Below are positions 1 through 7,303 of a DNA stretch of 22,886 bases, one piece after another. The first letter of the stretch is position 1. Each line of letters opens with the position of its first letter. The position numbers and the translations under genes were made by a program. The stretch is from an uncultured cyanobacterium (GTDB taxonomy: Bacteria > Cyanobacteriota > Vampirovibrionia > Gastranaerophilales > Gastranaerophilaceae), in contig CABUXT010000032.1 of NCBI GenBank assembly GCA_902495705.1, positions 1-22,886 of the forward strand. Reading direction: 5' to 3'. The notes under the pieces are model-generated. The model did not search any database. It had not been told where the DNA came from and saw only the letters and a program-made list of their open reading frames with translations.

Positions 1-32
1 ACGTTCACATCAAACTAAAAACTCGTATAATA

Positions 33-72
33 GCCGAATAACTCGTCACTTCGTTCCTCAAACAAATTCGGC
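33..72. repeat. Hairpin repeat with 7-bp arms in a gene-free left edge
   Basis: Arms GCCGAAT (33-39) and ATTCGGC (66-72) enclose a 26-nt loop and are followed by TTTT, so it could also act as a terminator for a gene left of the window. Read on the minus strand, the loop contains GAGGAACGAAGTGACGAG (42-59), a module that recurs in other repeats here. No gene is visible in 1-578; the stretch holds this and four further repeat units. Confidence 0.55.
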
Positions 73-191
73 TTTTGTCGTTTACTCGTTTTGTTTGATT
101 GTTCTCTTTTGGCTATTGTCGGATTGTTGACCTTAGTGCTAAATTATTTGTGGGGACACTTCGTTTTCCCCTCACTACTTTATCTTATGTC

Positions 192-212
192 ATTCCGAAC
201 TTGTTTCGGAAT
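192..212. repeat. Short REP-like hairpin, ATTCCGAA stem
   Basis: Perfect 8-bp arms ATTCCGAA/TTCGGAAT around a 5-nt loop CTTGT, preceded by TGTC and followed by CTCTAATT. Same architecture as the units at 240, 1140, 6538, 12787, 12854 and 17894, but with a different stem sequence. Confidence 0.8.
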
Positions 213-239
213 CTCTAATTGTGCACATAGGTCTATGTC

Positions 240-260
240 ACCCTGAACTTGTTTCAGGGT
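240..260. repeat. Short REP-like hairpin, ACCCTGAA stem
   Basis: Perfect arms ACCCTGAA/TTCAGGGT with loop CTTGT, preceded by TGTC and followed by TCTATCCATTTGATT. It is the left part of a composite that continues to the hairpin at 320-380 and is repeated almost exactly at 17894-17984. Confidence 0.85.
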
Positions 261-319
261 CTATCCATTTGATTAATAAGTAATACACAAAGGTCAATTT
301 TAAAAATAAGCATTGATAG

Positions 320-380
320 ATTCTGAATAGGATAAAATCTAAGCCAAACAAGTTGGCAAGATTTTTAATCCTTTCAGAAT
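320..380. repeat. Long nested hairpin repeat, ATTCTGAA stem, loop type A
   Basis: Outer arms ATTCTGAA (320-327) and TTCAGAAT (373-380). An inner stem pairs GGATAAAATCT (330-340) with AGATTTTTAATCC (359-371), and an apical stem pairs GCCAA with TTGGC. Flanked by CATTGATAG on the left and GACA on the right. The same unit lies inverted at 6380-6440. Confidence 0.8.
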
Positions 381-394
381 GACATCAAACACAG

Positions 395-458
395 AGGTCA
401 GCATGTCCTACCCTTGCGGGAGGACCAAAATCTTTGATTTCGAGGTGGGGTATGACCT
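395..458. repeat. Branched inverted-repeat element
   Basis: Outer arms AGGTCA (395-400) and TGACCT (453-458) enclose two hairpins: GTCCT(A)CCC/GGGAGGAC (405-425) and AAATC/GATTT (428-440). The layout predicts a three-way junction. It is unlike the other units here and has no second copy in the window. Confidence 0.45.
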
Positions 459-516
459 ATTTGTTGTATTTTAGCTCCTGAATCATTACCTCTTTCCCAC
501 TCCCTGTTGTCACAAC

Positions 517-544
517 TTTACTAAATCAAAATTTTTGCTATAAT
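517..544 (+). promoter_or_regulatory. Probable sigma-70 promoter for the secreted protein gene
   Basis: TTTACT (517-522), a 16-nt spacer and TATAAT (539-544), about 35 nt before the ATG at 579. The -10 is perfect and the -35 is partial. Confidence 0.5.
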
Positions 545-578
545 ATATTTATAAAAACCTAAAGGGGAGATGATTTAT

Positions 579-1067
579 ATGAAAAAATCTACAATTGCAA
601 CTGCGTTATTTATATTGTTTTTGAGTTCTTTAAGTTGTGTTTTTGCTGCAACTTATACTAAATTTTCTTCAAAATTTATCAAGAATTTCCAAGACTGTGA
701 TAAGTACGAAGAAACTGTAGTTTCAGAATTTGAAAGTCAGCAGTTTACAACCACCAGAAAAATTCTAGGTTGGAGAAACGGTATGTGTAAGTACCAAGAA
801 GTTGTTTCATCTCCTAAAGATAAATACCAAATTGATTGCAATTTTACGGCTATTCAAGTTGAAGATTTGTACAATTCAATGAGAGACAAGTCAAAAGAGC
901 CTATCACTCACGAATTGGATGCTTATGCAGAAGTTAAAAATCCAAAGCCAAATGCTAACAAATATGTGGTTGTCGGTTCTACTACAATCAAGGGGAACAA
1001 GGCTTATATCACTTGGGCAAAATACCAAAATAATCCGTATTTCTGCAAGCCAACAAAGTTGAATTAG
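579..1067 (+). CDS. Small secreted protein of unknown function
   Basis: A 162-residue protein not assigned to a known family. The N-terminus (MKKSTIATALFILFLSS...) is a clear signal peptide: two lysines, a hydrophobic core, and a likely signal-peptidase-I site after CVFA near residue 23. The mature part has four cysteines (in DCDKY, MCKYQ, DCNFT and FCKP contexts), enough for two disulfides. The start at 579 is preferred over the in-frame ATG at 570 because AAAGGGGAG ends right at 570, giving proper ribosome-binding spacing (9 nt) only for 579. It has its own promoter and converges on the minus-strand operon, with a bidirectional terminator between. Likely periplasmic or surface-exposed; no catalytic motif is visible. 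Confidence 0.85.
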   Translation: MKKSTIATALFILFLSSLSCVFAATYTKFSSKFIKNFQDCDKYEETVVSEFESQQFTTTRKILGWRNGMCKYQEVVSSPKDKYQIDCNFTAIQVEDLYNSMRDKSKEPITHELDAYAEVKNPKPNANKYVVVGSTTIKGNKAYITWAKYQNNPYFCKPTKLN

Positions 1068-1139
1068 GCTGTTTGGAATCCTTTTAAGTAAGCAGAATTT
1101 ATCAATAGTGGCATTTGTTGAATATTGATTATGGAAAAG

Positions 1140-1160
1140 ATTCTGAATCAAGTTCAGAAT
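1140..1160. repeat. Short REP-like hairpin, ATTCTGAA stem
   Basis: Arms ATTCTGAA/TTCAGAAT around loop TCAAG, followed by GACATAGACC. It uses the stem of the long units (320, 6692, 17722) with the 5-nt loop of the short ones, which ties the two classes together. Confidence 0.8.
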
Positions 1161-1210
1161 GACATAGACCTATGTACACAACTAGAGATTCCGAAATTAT
1201 TTTACGCAAA

Positions 1211-1244
1211 AAGAACCTTGTATTTTGTGCAAGGTTCTTTTGTT
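1211..1244. terminator. Bidirectional Rho-independent terminator
   Basis: Perfect 10-bp stem AAGAACCTTG (1211-1220) / CAAGGTTCTT (1230-1239) with a 9-nt loop. T-rich tails lie on both strands (TTTTGTT on plus, TTTTTGCG on minus). It sits between the converging genes ending at 1067 and 1261. Confidence 0.85.
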
Positions 1245-1260
1245 ATATCGTGTGCAGAAA

Positions 1261-2433
1261 TTAAGCTTGTTTAGTTTCTGAGGCTTGCGCTTTTTTAGCA
1301 TTTTGTTCGTGAATGTAATGTCCAATGTAGTTAGCCGGTTTCATTACAAGAACCGGAACGATATATCTGTATACCATACCGAACACTAACAATGATTTCA
1401 ATGTTTCAATTCCTTCAAAGTGAGTTGTTAGTTTAGGGTTTCTCAAGATATCTACGTTGAAATCTGCAATATTTCTGTAGCTTAATTTACCTGTCTTTTT
1501 CAAGAATTCAAATGCTTCGTTTGATTCAGGAGTTAATGCTGCAATCCATTTCTTCAATGTTGGTCTAATTGTTTCTGCCATTGATTCGATTTCCTTCTTC
1601 GCAGTGGCAGAAAGTTCTTTATCGCCTAGAGTAAGACCCTCTGTTAATTTGGTAAGTTTTTCTTCCCCAAGAGCTTTTTTAACTTCTTGCATTTCAGCTG
1701 AATCAGGAGCTATTTGGTTCAACCAAGTTTTTAATAATGGTTTTACATCACTTGTGTCGAATTGAGTATTTAAGTTGTCAACTGCTTGTTGTTTGATTTC
1801 CTGTAATAATTCTTTACCTTCTTTTGTGTCAGGATTTACATGTTCATACCAATTTTTCATCATTGATCTAAGGTCTTTAGCATCCCATTCCCCTAAAATC
1901 TTTTTATTCATGACATCTTCTTTGCTATCTTTGTTATTTTGCAAGTAGTTAGCCGCATATCTCGTTGTTGCTTTGTCACAAGCTTTTGCAAGTTTGGCAT
2001 CTAAGAAATATGCACCTGCTGTAGATACCGCCCATGTAAGTACATCGTTGATAGCTAATGTCTTACGTTTTTCAGGGTCTAATTTATCGTTTTCTAAAGT
2101 CCTAACTGCATACATACCAGAAATAAGAGTTGACCCTAAAGCGGACATGTGAGTTGTCATATTGTTCCATTTAGGGCTATTTGTATGGGCTACAATATAT
2201 TTTGCAGGTTTGCTGTTATAAAATTTTACAAAGTAGTTTTTCGCAATCCAATCAGCGAATTTGCCAAACCAACCTTCCGGTTTTTGAGCAACTGTTGTTG
2301 CGGCTTCTGTTGCAGCACCTGCAATACTAGTAAATCTTGGTTGGTAACCTTTTGAAGGTGCAATTTGTTTAAAGTTAGAGGTATATGCTCTGTTTTGATA
2401 ATTATTGTAATTATTTAGTTGAGTAATTTGCAT
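1261..2433 (-). CDS. Lineage-specific membrane protein, second gene of a paralogous pair
   Basis: 390 residues; I recognise no characterised family. The N-terminal ~40 residues are polar and Asn/Tyr/Gln-rich (MQITQLNNYNNYQNRAY) and end in RFTSIAGAA. A hydrophobic pair follows (about 95-112 and 128-150), separated by a charged turn (LDPEKRKT). Then comes a long charged, probably helical stretch (about 160-330), and a C-terminal hydrophobic segment (TLKSLLVFGMVYRYIVPVLV) before a Lys/Ala-rich tail. The ATG overlaps the stop of the upstream gene by one base (TAATG), so translation is probably coupled. The upstream partner has the same order of parts (N-terminal motif, hydrophobic pair, charged region, C-terminal hydrophobic segment), suggesting distant paralogy. 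Function unknown; probably an envelope protein. Confidence 0.85.
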   Translation of the reverse strand: MQITQLNNYNNYQNRAYTSNFKQIAPSKGYQPRFTSIAGAATEAATTVAQKPEGWFGKFADWIAKNYFVKFYNSKPAKYIVAHTNSPKWNNMTTHMSALGSTLISGMYAVRTLENDKLDPEKRKTLAINDVLTWAVSTAGAYFLDAKLAKACDKATTRYAANYLQNNKDSKEDVMNKKILGEWDAKDLRSMMKNWYEHVNPDTKEGKELLQEIKQQAVDNLNTQFDTSDVKPLLKTWLNQIAPDSAEMQEVKKALGEEKLTKLTEGLTLGDKELSATAKKEIESMAETIRPTLKKWIAALTPESNEAFEFLKKTGKLSYRNIADFNVDILRNPKLTTHFEGIETLKSLLVFGMVYRYIVPVLVMKPANYIGHYIHEQNAKKAQASETKQA

Positions 2434-3206
2434 TATTCCATACCTCCTTGTACTGATTTGAATGCTGGACTTGTTAATTGAGTCTTGGCAAAGTTCATGT
2501 TTTGTTGTTCAGCCTGCTGAGGAGCTGTAGTTTTTTTACCTTTTTCCATATGGAAAACATATTTCAAAATTGGAGGAATCAATGCAATTGTCAACATTGC
2601 TTTTGGAATACCAAGAACTAAAGTATCAGGAATGAATTGAGCCATTTTTCTTAGTTTTTTATATGCAATAGATTTTTCTAATTTTCTTTTTCCAATTTCT
2701 TTTATACCGAAGAGTTTTTCAAGTCCTTGCAAATATTGTTTAGGATTATCTTTAATCATTCTGAAAGCTTTGTTGAATGGAGCCATCACGATAGAAGATA
2801 CCGCAAAACCGATTAAGGCTGATGATATTGCGTGGGATGCCGCATATATACTGTCTTCTTTATCTTTTTTCCCTGCCATTGCAAGGTTTGTTGCCGGTCT
2901 CAATCCGCCTGCTACAACAAGGGCAACTAAAGCTTGAGCGTTTACGGCTTGGTCTGCTGCGGTATCAAGCAACCATTGAAATTTCTTTGAACGAAAGATT
3001 TTGTCGCAAAGCGGTTTACCCAAATCCGAGTAAGAATTAGCGGCAGCTCCAAAACTCGTTAAGCTACCGCCATAATATCCTCTATTCACACTTTTTTCGT
3101 TACACAAATCCACACTATTCTCTCTAAAGCCATGCCCATTTGCGTTCTTTCGCTTGGGTTTGCTAATAGAGTCGGCGGAGTAAATTTTAATTGAGTCTAT
3201 ATTCAT
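2433..3206 (-). CDS. Lineage-specific membrane protein, first gene of a paralogous pair
   Basis: 257 residues, no family recognised. A polar N-terminus (~45 residues, Lys/Asn/Ser-rich) leads into GGSLTSFGAAANS, resembling the FTSIAGAA motif of the downstream partner. Hydrophobic stretches follow at about 88-105 (NAQALVALVVAGGLRPATN) and 122-145 (AASHAISSALIGFAVSSIVM), joined by the charged turn GKKDKED. A basic region comes next, then a hydrophobic segment with IALIPPILKYVF near 205-220 and a Gln-rich tail. It is the first gene of the operon and its stop overlaps the next start. The ribosome-binding site before the ATG (AAGTGGTG) is weak. Probably a membrane protein; nothing suggests an enzyme. 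Confidence 0.82.
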   Translation of the reverse strand: MNIDSIKIYSADSISKPKRKNANGHGFRENSVDLCNEKSVNRGYYGGSLTSFGAAANSYSDLGKPLCDKIFRSKKFQWLLDTAADQAVNAQALVALVVAGGLRPATNLAMAGKKDKEDSIYAASHAISSALIGFAVSSIVMAPFNKAFRMIKDNPKQYLQGLEKLFGIKEIGKRKLEKSIAYKKLRKMAQFIPDTLVLGIPKAMLTIALIPPILKYVFHMEKGKKTTAPQQAEQQNMNFAKTQLTSPAFKSVQGGME

Positions 3207-3308
3207 GTCACACCACTTAAATTAATTAACTGCTACACATTAATCTTAAAACAAAGGAAAATAAAATTTGCGCGATAATTACGAAAATGTTACAATTCAA
3301 ATTTAATT

Positions 3309-3337
3309 TTAAGATTATTAAGTAAAACTGTTATATT
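3309..3337 (+). promoter_or_regulatory. Probable promoter of the HEAT-queC operon
   Basis: TTAAGA (3309-3314), 17-nt spacer, TATATT (3332-3337), about 43 nt before the GTG at 3380. It lies in a very AT-rich spacer between divergent operons. Both hexamers are imperfect. Confidence 0.4.
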
Positions 3338-3379
3338 ATTTATATATAAGAAGATTTTATTTGTTCAAGAGGTGCGAGG

Positions 3380-4342
3380 GTGAACGTGAGCAGTGATACG
3401 AATTTCGATATAAAAACCATAGCTCAAAACTGCGGTCTTTTTGGGGGCATGGATGACAATCTCGTAATCTCAAATATTGATAACTTAAAAACACTCTATC
3501 AACCTTCTCAACTTGTTGAAATATATAATTACATGCTATCTGTTGCAACAGAGCCTGACGTAATTATGCATATAATAAGAAATCTTGATGTTTATCGTGA
3601 CCCATCCAGTCTTGAATATCTTGTGGATGTTTTGTTACTGAAAAACGCAAATTATTCAGATTCTGAGACAAAAGAAAAATATAACAATGTCCGCGTAATG
3701 TGCGCTAAAGCTATTGCAAATCAAAAAAATACGGATGTTGTCTCATCTTTACTTTATTGCATGAATAACAAAAACGAAAATTACCGAGTAAGACTGGCAT
3801 GTGCGGATGCTCTTGGCAGAATCGGTGACAGGTTTGCTGTTGCTCCGTTGATTGATGTTGTTAATGACGAAGATGAAAAGTCTGTTTATTTGCGCGAATC
3901 TGCGGTATCGGCTCTAGGCTTATTGGGCGATAAAAGGGCAATTGACCCACTTGTTAGTATCATTGAGGCTAAACAAGGCATTATGGATAAATTCAGTTTT
4001 CTAAAAGAGCGCGCAATTGAGGCGCTTACCAAAATGGGATTTTCTGATAACGAACGAGTTTTCAAGGCTTTGCGCAATTCTTTATCAGATGAGTCCTCTC
4101 AAGTCAGGATAAATGCGATTGAGGCATTGATGGATTGTGACCATCCAAAAGCCTATGAAACAATTAAACATTGTTTAGAAACAGATTCAGATATAGAAGT
4201 TAAGAAAAATGCGATGATAGCATTATACAATATGTCTGACCGCAGTATTTTAGATGAAATTATCAACTCTCCGAATTACCCAGATGCATTGAAAGTTGAG
4301 GCGGTTACGATTTTGGAAGAGTATGAGGAAGAACAGGAATAA
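3380..4342 (+). CDS. HEAT-repeat (PBS-lyase type) scaffold protein
   Basis: 320 residues made largely of tandem helical repeats. Recognisable units include RLACADALGRIGDRFAVAPL, a stretch with ESAVSALGLLGDKRAIDPL, and further copies to about residue 300 (KNAMIALYNMSDRSILDEII). The G-D-x-R-A-x-x-P-L pattern is that of PBS-lyase-like HEAT repeats, named after cyanobacterial CpcE/CpcF and NblB but widespread as protein-binding scaffolds. No bilin chemistry should be assumed. The GTG start is supported by AGAGG seven bases upstream; an alternative GTG lies two codons in. It leads the operon with queC one base after its stop. Partner unknown; probably cytoplasmic. Confidence 0.85.
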   Translation: MNVSSDTNFDIKTIAQNCGLFGGMDDNLVISNIDNLKTLYQPSQLVEIYNYMLSVATEPDVIMHIIRNLDVYRDPSSLEYLVDVLLLKNANYSDSETKEKYNNVRVMCAKAIANQKNTDVVSSLLYCMNNKNENYRVRLACADALGRIGDRFAVAPLIDVVNDEDEKSVYLRESAVSALGLLGDKRAIDPLVSIIEAKQGIMDKFSFLKERAIEALTKMGFSDNERVFKALRNSLSDESSQVRINAIEALMDCDHPKAYETIKHCLETDSDIEVKKNAMIALYNMSDRSILDEIINSPNYPDALKVEAVTILEEYEEEQE

Positions 4343-4343
4343 T

Positions 4344-5012
4344 ATGACAAAATCAATAATTTTATTATCAGGCGGATTGGATTCACTTGTTAGTTTGGGA
4401 TTAAAAAAAGAAGAGTTAAATGTCTCATTGGCTTTGACTTTTGACTATGGACAAAAGTCCTCTGAGCAAGAAATTGAGGCATCTGCAAAAATTTGTGAAT
4501 ATTATAATTTAGAACATAAGGTTATAAAACTTGATTGGCTAAAAAATATCACTCAAACATCCCTTGTTTCAGATAAGGATGTTCCGACAGGGAATGAACT
4601 TGATAATCCTGAAAATTCCGCTAAATCTGTTTGGGTTCCAAATCGCAATGGTTTGTTTTTGAATATTGCAGGAAGTTTTGCTGATTCTTACGGTTATGAT
4701 TATATTTTGATTGGTGCAAATAAGGAAGAAGGGCAAACGTTTCCTGACAATACGCAAGAATTTATTGATGCGGTTAATAAAGAATTTGAATTTTCGACTC
4801 AAAAATCGCCAAAAGTTGTTGCACCCTTGATAAATTCTGATAAAAATGATATAGTCATGTTAGCTTTGCAGCATGGTGTTCCTTTAGAACTCACCAGAAG
4901 CTGTTATCAATGCGGAGCAAAGCATTGCGGGATATGTGAGTCATGCTCAAGGCTAAAACATGCGCTTGAAGCAAATCATGCCGACGAGTACATAAAGGTT
5001 CTTTTTGAGTAA
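4344..5012 (+). CDS. queC: 7-cyano-7-deazaguanine (preQ0) synthase QueC
   Basis: QueC makes preQ0 from 7-carboxy-7-deazaguanine, ATP and ammonia on the way to queuosine in tRNA. The 222-residue protein has the PP-loop ATPase motif SGGLDS at residues 9-14, a GANKEEGQTFPDN region, and a C-terminal zinc site CYQCGAKHCGICESC, with Cys at about 187, 195, 198 and 201 as in the family. The frame is open for 16 codons upstream, but the ATG at 4344 gives the family N-terminus (MTKSIILLSGGLDS) and has AGGA six bases before it. It follows the HEAT gene stop by one base and runs into the DUF366 gene. No other queuosine gene and no preQ1 riboswitch was seen. Confidence 0.95.
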   Translation: MTKSIILLSGGLDSLVSLGLKKEELNVSLALTFDYGQKSSEQEIEASAKICEYYNLEHKVIKLDWLKNITQTSLVSDKDVPTGNELDNPENSAKSVWVPNRNGLFLNIAGSFADSYGYDYILIGANKEEGQTFPDNTQEFIDAVNKEFEFSTQKSPKVVAPLINSDKNDIVMLALQHGVPLELTRSCYQCGAKHCGICESCSRLKHALEANHADEYIKVLFE

Positions 5013-5016
5013 GAAG

Positions 5017-5571
5017 ATGAAAACATTATTTATTGAAAACGAAATTAAATATATTGGTTCGCAATTAGCGCCACATTGGATTTATAAGAATTTTAAAATT
5101 CAAGGCGATGCGATTGTAGCATTTGTTGGTGAATGTGAAGTTAAGTTGACCGAAATGGTCGATATTGAGGATGTTATAAATAACGAACCGATTTATAGCA
5201 AATATATGCTTAGCTTTATTACGGAACAATTCAATGTTGAACTTGTTGAAGGTGTTTTTCGCCAAAGATTGCTTGTAGCTTGTATTAAAGAGGCTTTGGA
5301 AAAACGCGGATTTTTTGTCAGAAGAAATGGGGACGATTTGTTTGTTAATGACAAAAAATTGTCCGTATCTATTGCAACCAAGTCAATGACATCTGTATTG
5401 ATTCACACAGGATTAAATATTTTATCAGACGGTGCTCCTATTCCTGTTTCAGGTTTGGGTAGCGATTTAGGAATTGAGGATATAAAAGAATTTGCGCAAG
5501 AAGTTATGCAAAACTACAGTGACGAAATTGAAGATATAATTCTTGCAAGTACGAAAGTGCGAGGTGTTTAA
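5017..5571 (+). CDS. DUF366 family protein
   Basis: About 184 residues. The sequence matches what I recall of the DUF366 family: N-terminal IGSQLAPHWIYKNFKIQGDAI, central FRQRLLVACIKEALE, then GDDLFVNDKKLSVSIAT and LIHTGLNI. The conserved His, Arg and Asp residues look enzyme-like, but no activity is established that I know of. Two starts are possible: ATG at 5017, or TTG at 5005, which has AAAGG six bases upstream and would overlap queC by 8 bases. The choice here follows the usual family N-terminus. The stop overlaps the next ATG by one base. Lying directly behind queC, a role with 7-deazaguanine or related nucleotides is a reasonable guess only. Confidence 0.8.
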   Translation: MKTLFIENEIKYIGSQLAPHWIYKNFKIQGDAIVAFVGECEVKLTEMVDIEDVINNEPIYSKYMLSFITEQFNVELVEGVFRQRLLVACIKEALEKRGFFVRRNGDDLFVNDKKLSVSIATKSMTSVLIHTGLNILSDGAPIPVSGLGSDLGIEDIKEFAQEVMQNYSDEIEDIILASTKVRGV

Positions 5572-6317
5572 TGTTAAAAGATACTGATAAATACGAAACT
5601 TCTTCACATTTTTCATATAACGATTACAAGAAAAAAATTAAAAAAGCTCCAAATAAAGATATGACTTTGTTTATTTCAGTTTTTATTGTCGGAGTGCTTA
5701 TAATTCTTGGTTTTGCAAAGATTTTGTCACCAAATGTGGATGTTGGCATTACATCTGACGATGAAGTTGCATCAGTTCAAGATGATGATAATTCTTCAAA
5801 CGGTTCGGTTATTGATGACCGTTTGCGCAATTTGCAACAAGAGGATGAGGGTAAAAAATCAGATTCAGAAGATATGTTTTCGCCTGAATTGGATGAAAAA
5901 GTTATTTTGCCTCAACAAAAGAGAAAAACTGTCGGTCAAATGGAGGCTGAACTTGCAAAAGTTCAAGATGCTGTAAAAAATAATCAGCCTGAAGTTCAAA
6001 AAATTGACCAACAAAATAATAAACAAACTCAAACTGCTAAACCTGTTCAGCAAGCTCCAAAACCTCAATCTGCAATGGCTCCTGCTGAGCAAATTGTCAA
6101 TGCCAAGGTTGTTGTAGGGTATTATGCAACCGATAAACAAGCAGAAGTTGCTAAATCAATCATTCAAGATGCAGGTCTTGGTGTTACGCCTGTGGTTAAG
6201 AATCTTGGCGGTTACTATACTTTGCAGGTCGGTTCTTATTCATCTCGCGAAAAGGCTCAACAGGCAGCAAACGGCTTGCTAAAGAGCAATTTCCCTGCTA
6301 GAGTGATTGTTGAGTAA
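5571..6317 (+). CDS. SPOR-domain inner-membrane protein
   Basis: 248 residues with a cytoplasmic N-terminus (~30 residues, basic) and one transmembrane helix (about 31-54, MTLFISVFIVGVLIILGFA). An acidic then Gln/Pro-rich linker covers about 60-172, and a C-terminal SPOR domain about 176-248 (AKVVVGYYATDKQAEVA through YYTLQVGSYSSREKAQQAA). SPOR domains bind septal peptidoglycan lacking stem peptides, so a cell-division or cell-wall role in the periplasm is likely; FtsN and DedD share this architecture. The ATG overlaps the DUF366 stop (TAATG), so it is the last gene of the operon. It is followed by a repeat cluster, with no clear classical terminator. Confidence 0.88.
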   Translation: MLKDTDKYETSSHFSYNDYKKKIKKAPNKDMTLFISVFIVGVLIILGFAKILSPNVDVGITSDDEVASVQDDDNSSNGSVIDDRLRNLQQEDEGKKSDSEDMFSPELDEKVILPQQKRKTVGQMEAELAKVQDAVKNNQPEVQKIDQQNNKQTQTAKPVQQAPKPQSAMAPAEQIVNAKVVVGYYATDKQAEVAKSIIQDAGLGVTPVVKNLGGYYTLQVGSYSSREKAQQAANGLLKSNFPARVIVE

Positions 6318-6379
6318 TTGAAAAATACGTCATTACGAATTTTTTTTGGAATCTTTAATTGACTAAAAATGTCTATGTC

Positions 6380-6440
6380 ATCCTGAAAGGATTAAAAATC
6401 TTGTGGGCTTGTTTGGCTTAGATTTTATCTTATTCAGAAT
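6380..6440. repeat. Long nested hairpin repeat, loop type A, inverted copy
   Basis: Inverted relative to 320-380: ATCCTGAA, then AGGATTAAAAATCTT, apical GGGCTTGTTTGGCT, AGATTTTATCT, and TTCAGAAT, followed by CTATCAATG. One outer-arm base is unpaired. 6318-6858 (541 bp) holds no gene; it contains this and five more repeat units. Confidence 0.78.
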
Positions 6441-6471
6441 CTATCAATGTTGATTTTTATTCCAATTGTCC

Positions 6472-6490
6472 CCCTGAATTTATTTCAGGG
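6472..6490. repeat. Short REP-like hairpin, CCCTGAA stem
   Basis: Arms CCCTGAA/TTCAGGG with loop TTTAT, followed by TCTCTAATAT. A slightly degraded member of the short class. Confidence 0.75.
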
Positions 6491-6537
6491 TCTCTAATAT
6501 TACAAATTTTACATAAAACTAATTTGTTAAATTTGAG

Positions 6538-6558
6538 ATGCTGAAACAAGTTCAGCAT
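6538..6558. repeat. Short REP-like hairpin, ATGCTGAA stem
   Basis: Perfect arms ATGCTGAA/TTCAGCAT with loop ACAAG, followed by GACTAAAAT. The same stem appears at 12787-12807. Confidence 0.8.
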
Positions 6559-6578
6559 GACTAAAATCAAATGGATAG

Positions 6579-6662
6579 ACCCTAAATCAGCTCAGCCTGC
6601 GCCCGCATACAAGCTCTCTCGTTTCGCTCTAGCTCAACGGTTCGTTTTGTAAAGTTCAGGGT
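6579..6662. repeat. Long-loop variant of the ACCCTGAA hairpin
   Basis: Arms ACCCTAAA (6579-6586, one change) and TTCAGGGT (6655-6662) enclose a 68-nt GC-richer insert containing GTTTCGCTCTAGCTCAAC, nearly shared with the element at 22664-22737. Preceded by AAATGGATAG and followed by GAC, the same borders as the short units. Confidence 0.65.
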
Positions 6663-6691
6663 GACCTACTAGTTTTTATCAGCATTGATAG

Positions 6692-6753
6692 ATTCTGAAT
6701 AGCAAGAAAATTATGCGTTCATTCTTCACGCAAATTTTCTAAGCTTTCAGAAT
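6692..6753. repeat. Long nested hairpin repeat, loop type B
   Basis: Outer arms ATTCTGAA/TTCAGAAT. The inner stem pairs AGC-GAAAATT with AATTTTC-GCT, and an apical stem pairs TGCGT with ACGCA around TCATTCTTC. Flanked by CATTGATAG and GACA, as at 320-380, but the loop cassette is different. Confidence 0.8.
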
Positions 6754-6780
6754 GACAAGTCTTTTTGTGCTTTTTAGTAG

Positions 6781-6800
6781 GTCGGTATTGCTATGCCGCC
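6781..6800. repeat. GTCGGCAT palindrome (degraded copy)
   Basis: GTCGGTAT-TGCT-ATGCCGCC, preceded by GTAG. Intact copies are at 17664-17683 and 22597-22616. Confidence 0.6.
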
Positions 6801-6858
6801 CTCTTAATATTTCGTGAAGTTCCTATTATAGACACAATCCTTCACTTTAAATTTTTGC

Positions 6859-7254
6859 TTAATACAAATCAAAGAAAGTCTTGAAATAGGTTCCTTTAAG
6901 CTTATATTCAGGTTGAATCATCATGTTTGTATAGATGGTTTCGGCAGCCTCTTCTGTACGCGTACCAAAAGGTAAAAATAAAATACCATTATCAAAATTT
7001 AAACATATCTTGTAGTTGCTGTGACTGCCTCTCCCAGTTCCTTTATGATAATCAATGTAATGATACTTTATATCGGTAAGCCTAAACGTATCAGTCAATT
7101 CTCGACTAAAGCCCTTTCTCTCATAGATATTGCAGATATTTTGAGCCTTTGAACATTCCATATCATTGGTTCCTATCGCAAATATCATAATCATTGCTGC
7201 AATGCTTATGAATGTTAATGCCCAAATATTATCTTTTGAAAAATTAGCGCCCAT
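6859..7254 (-). CDS. Small single-pass membrane protein of unknown function
   Basis: 131 residues with one membrane helix near the N-terminus (about 10-29, IWALTFISIAAMIMIFAIG) and a ~100-residue hydrophilic domain, probably outside the cytoplasm, with three cysteines (MECSKAQNIC, KICLNF). No family recognised. The gene starts only 6 bases after a perfect TATAAT and shows no ribosome-binding site, so its mRNA is probably leaderless. It diverges from kdsA with 84 bp between the start codons. Downstream lies a repeat cluster. Confidence 0.75.
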   Translation of the reverse strand: MGANFSKDNIWALTFISIAAMIMIFAIGTNDMECSKAQNICNIYERKGFSRELTDTFRLTDIKYHYIDYHKGTGRGSHSNYKICLNFDNGILFLPFGTRTEEAAETIYTNMMIQPEYKLKGTYFKTFFDLY

Positions 7255-7260
7255 AAATAG

Positions 7261-7289
7261 ATTATACCATTTTAAGCATGTGGGTGCAA
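7261..7289 (-). promoter_or_regulatory. Promoter of the small membrane protein gene
   Basis: On the minus strand TTGCAC (7284-7289), 17-nt spacer, TATAAT (7261-7266), then 6 nt to the ATG at 7254. Near-consensus sigma-70 promoter. Confidence 0.75.
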
Positions 7290-7303
7290 TATTTTTAGTT
7301 CGC

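Noticed and set aside
192..380. CRISPR-like array at the left edge
   Set aside because: Repeats are palindromic, of different sequence and unevenly spaced, with no constant spacer length and no cas genes.
395..458. tRNA-like cloverleaf
   Set aside because: There is no 7-bp acceptor stem, anticodon arm or TTC-type T-loop; only a branched inverted repeat remains.
4290..4344. preQ1 riboswitch before queC
   Set aside because: queC starts one base after the HEAT stop, leaving no leader; nothing resembling the preQ1 aptamer is seen in the operon leader at 3338-3379.
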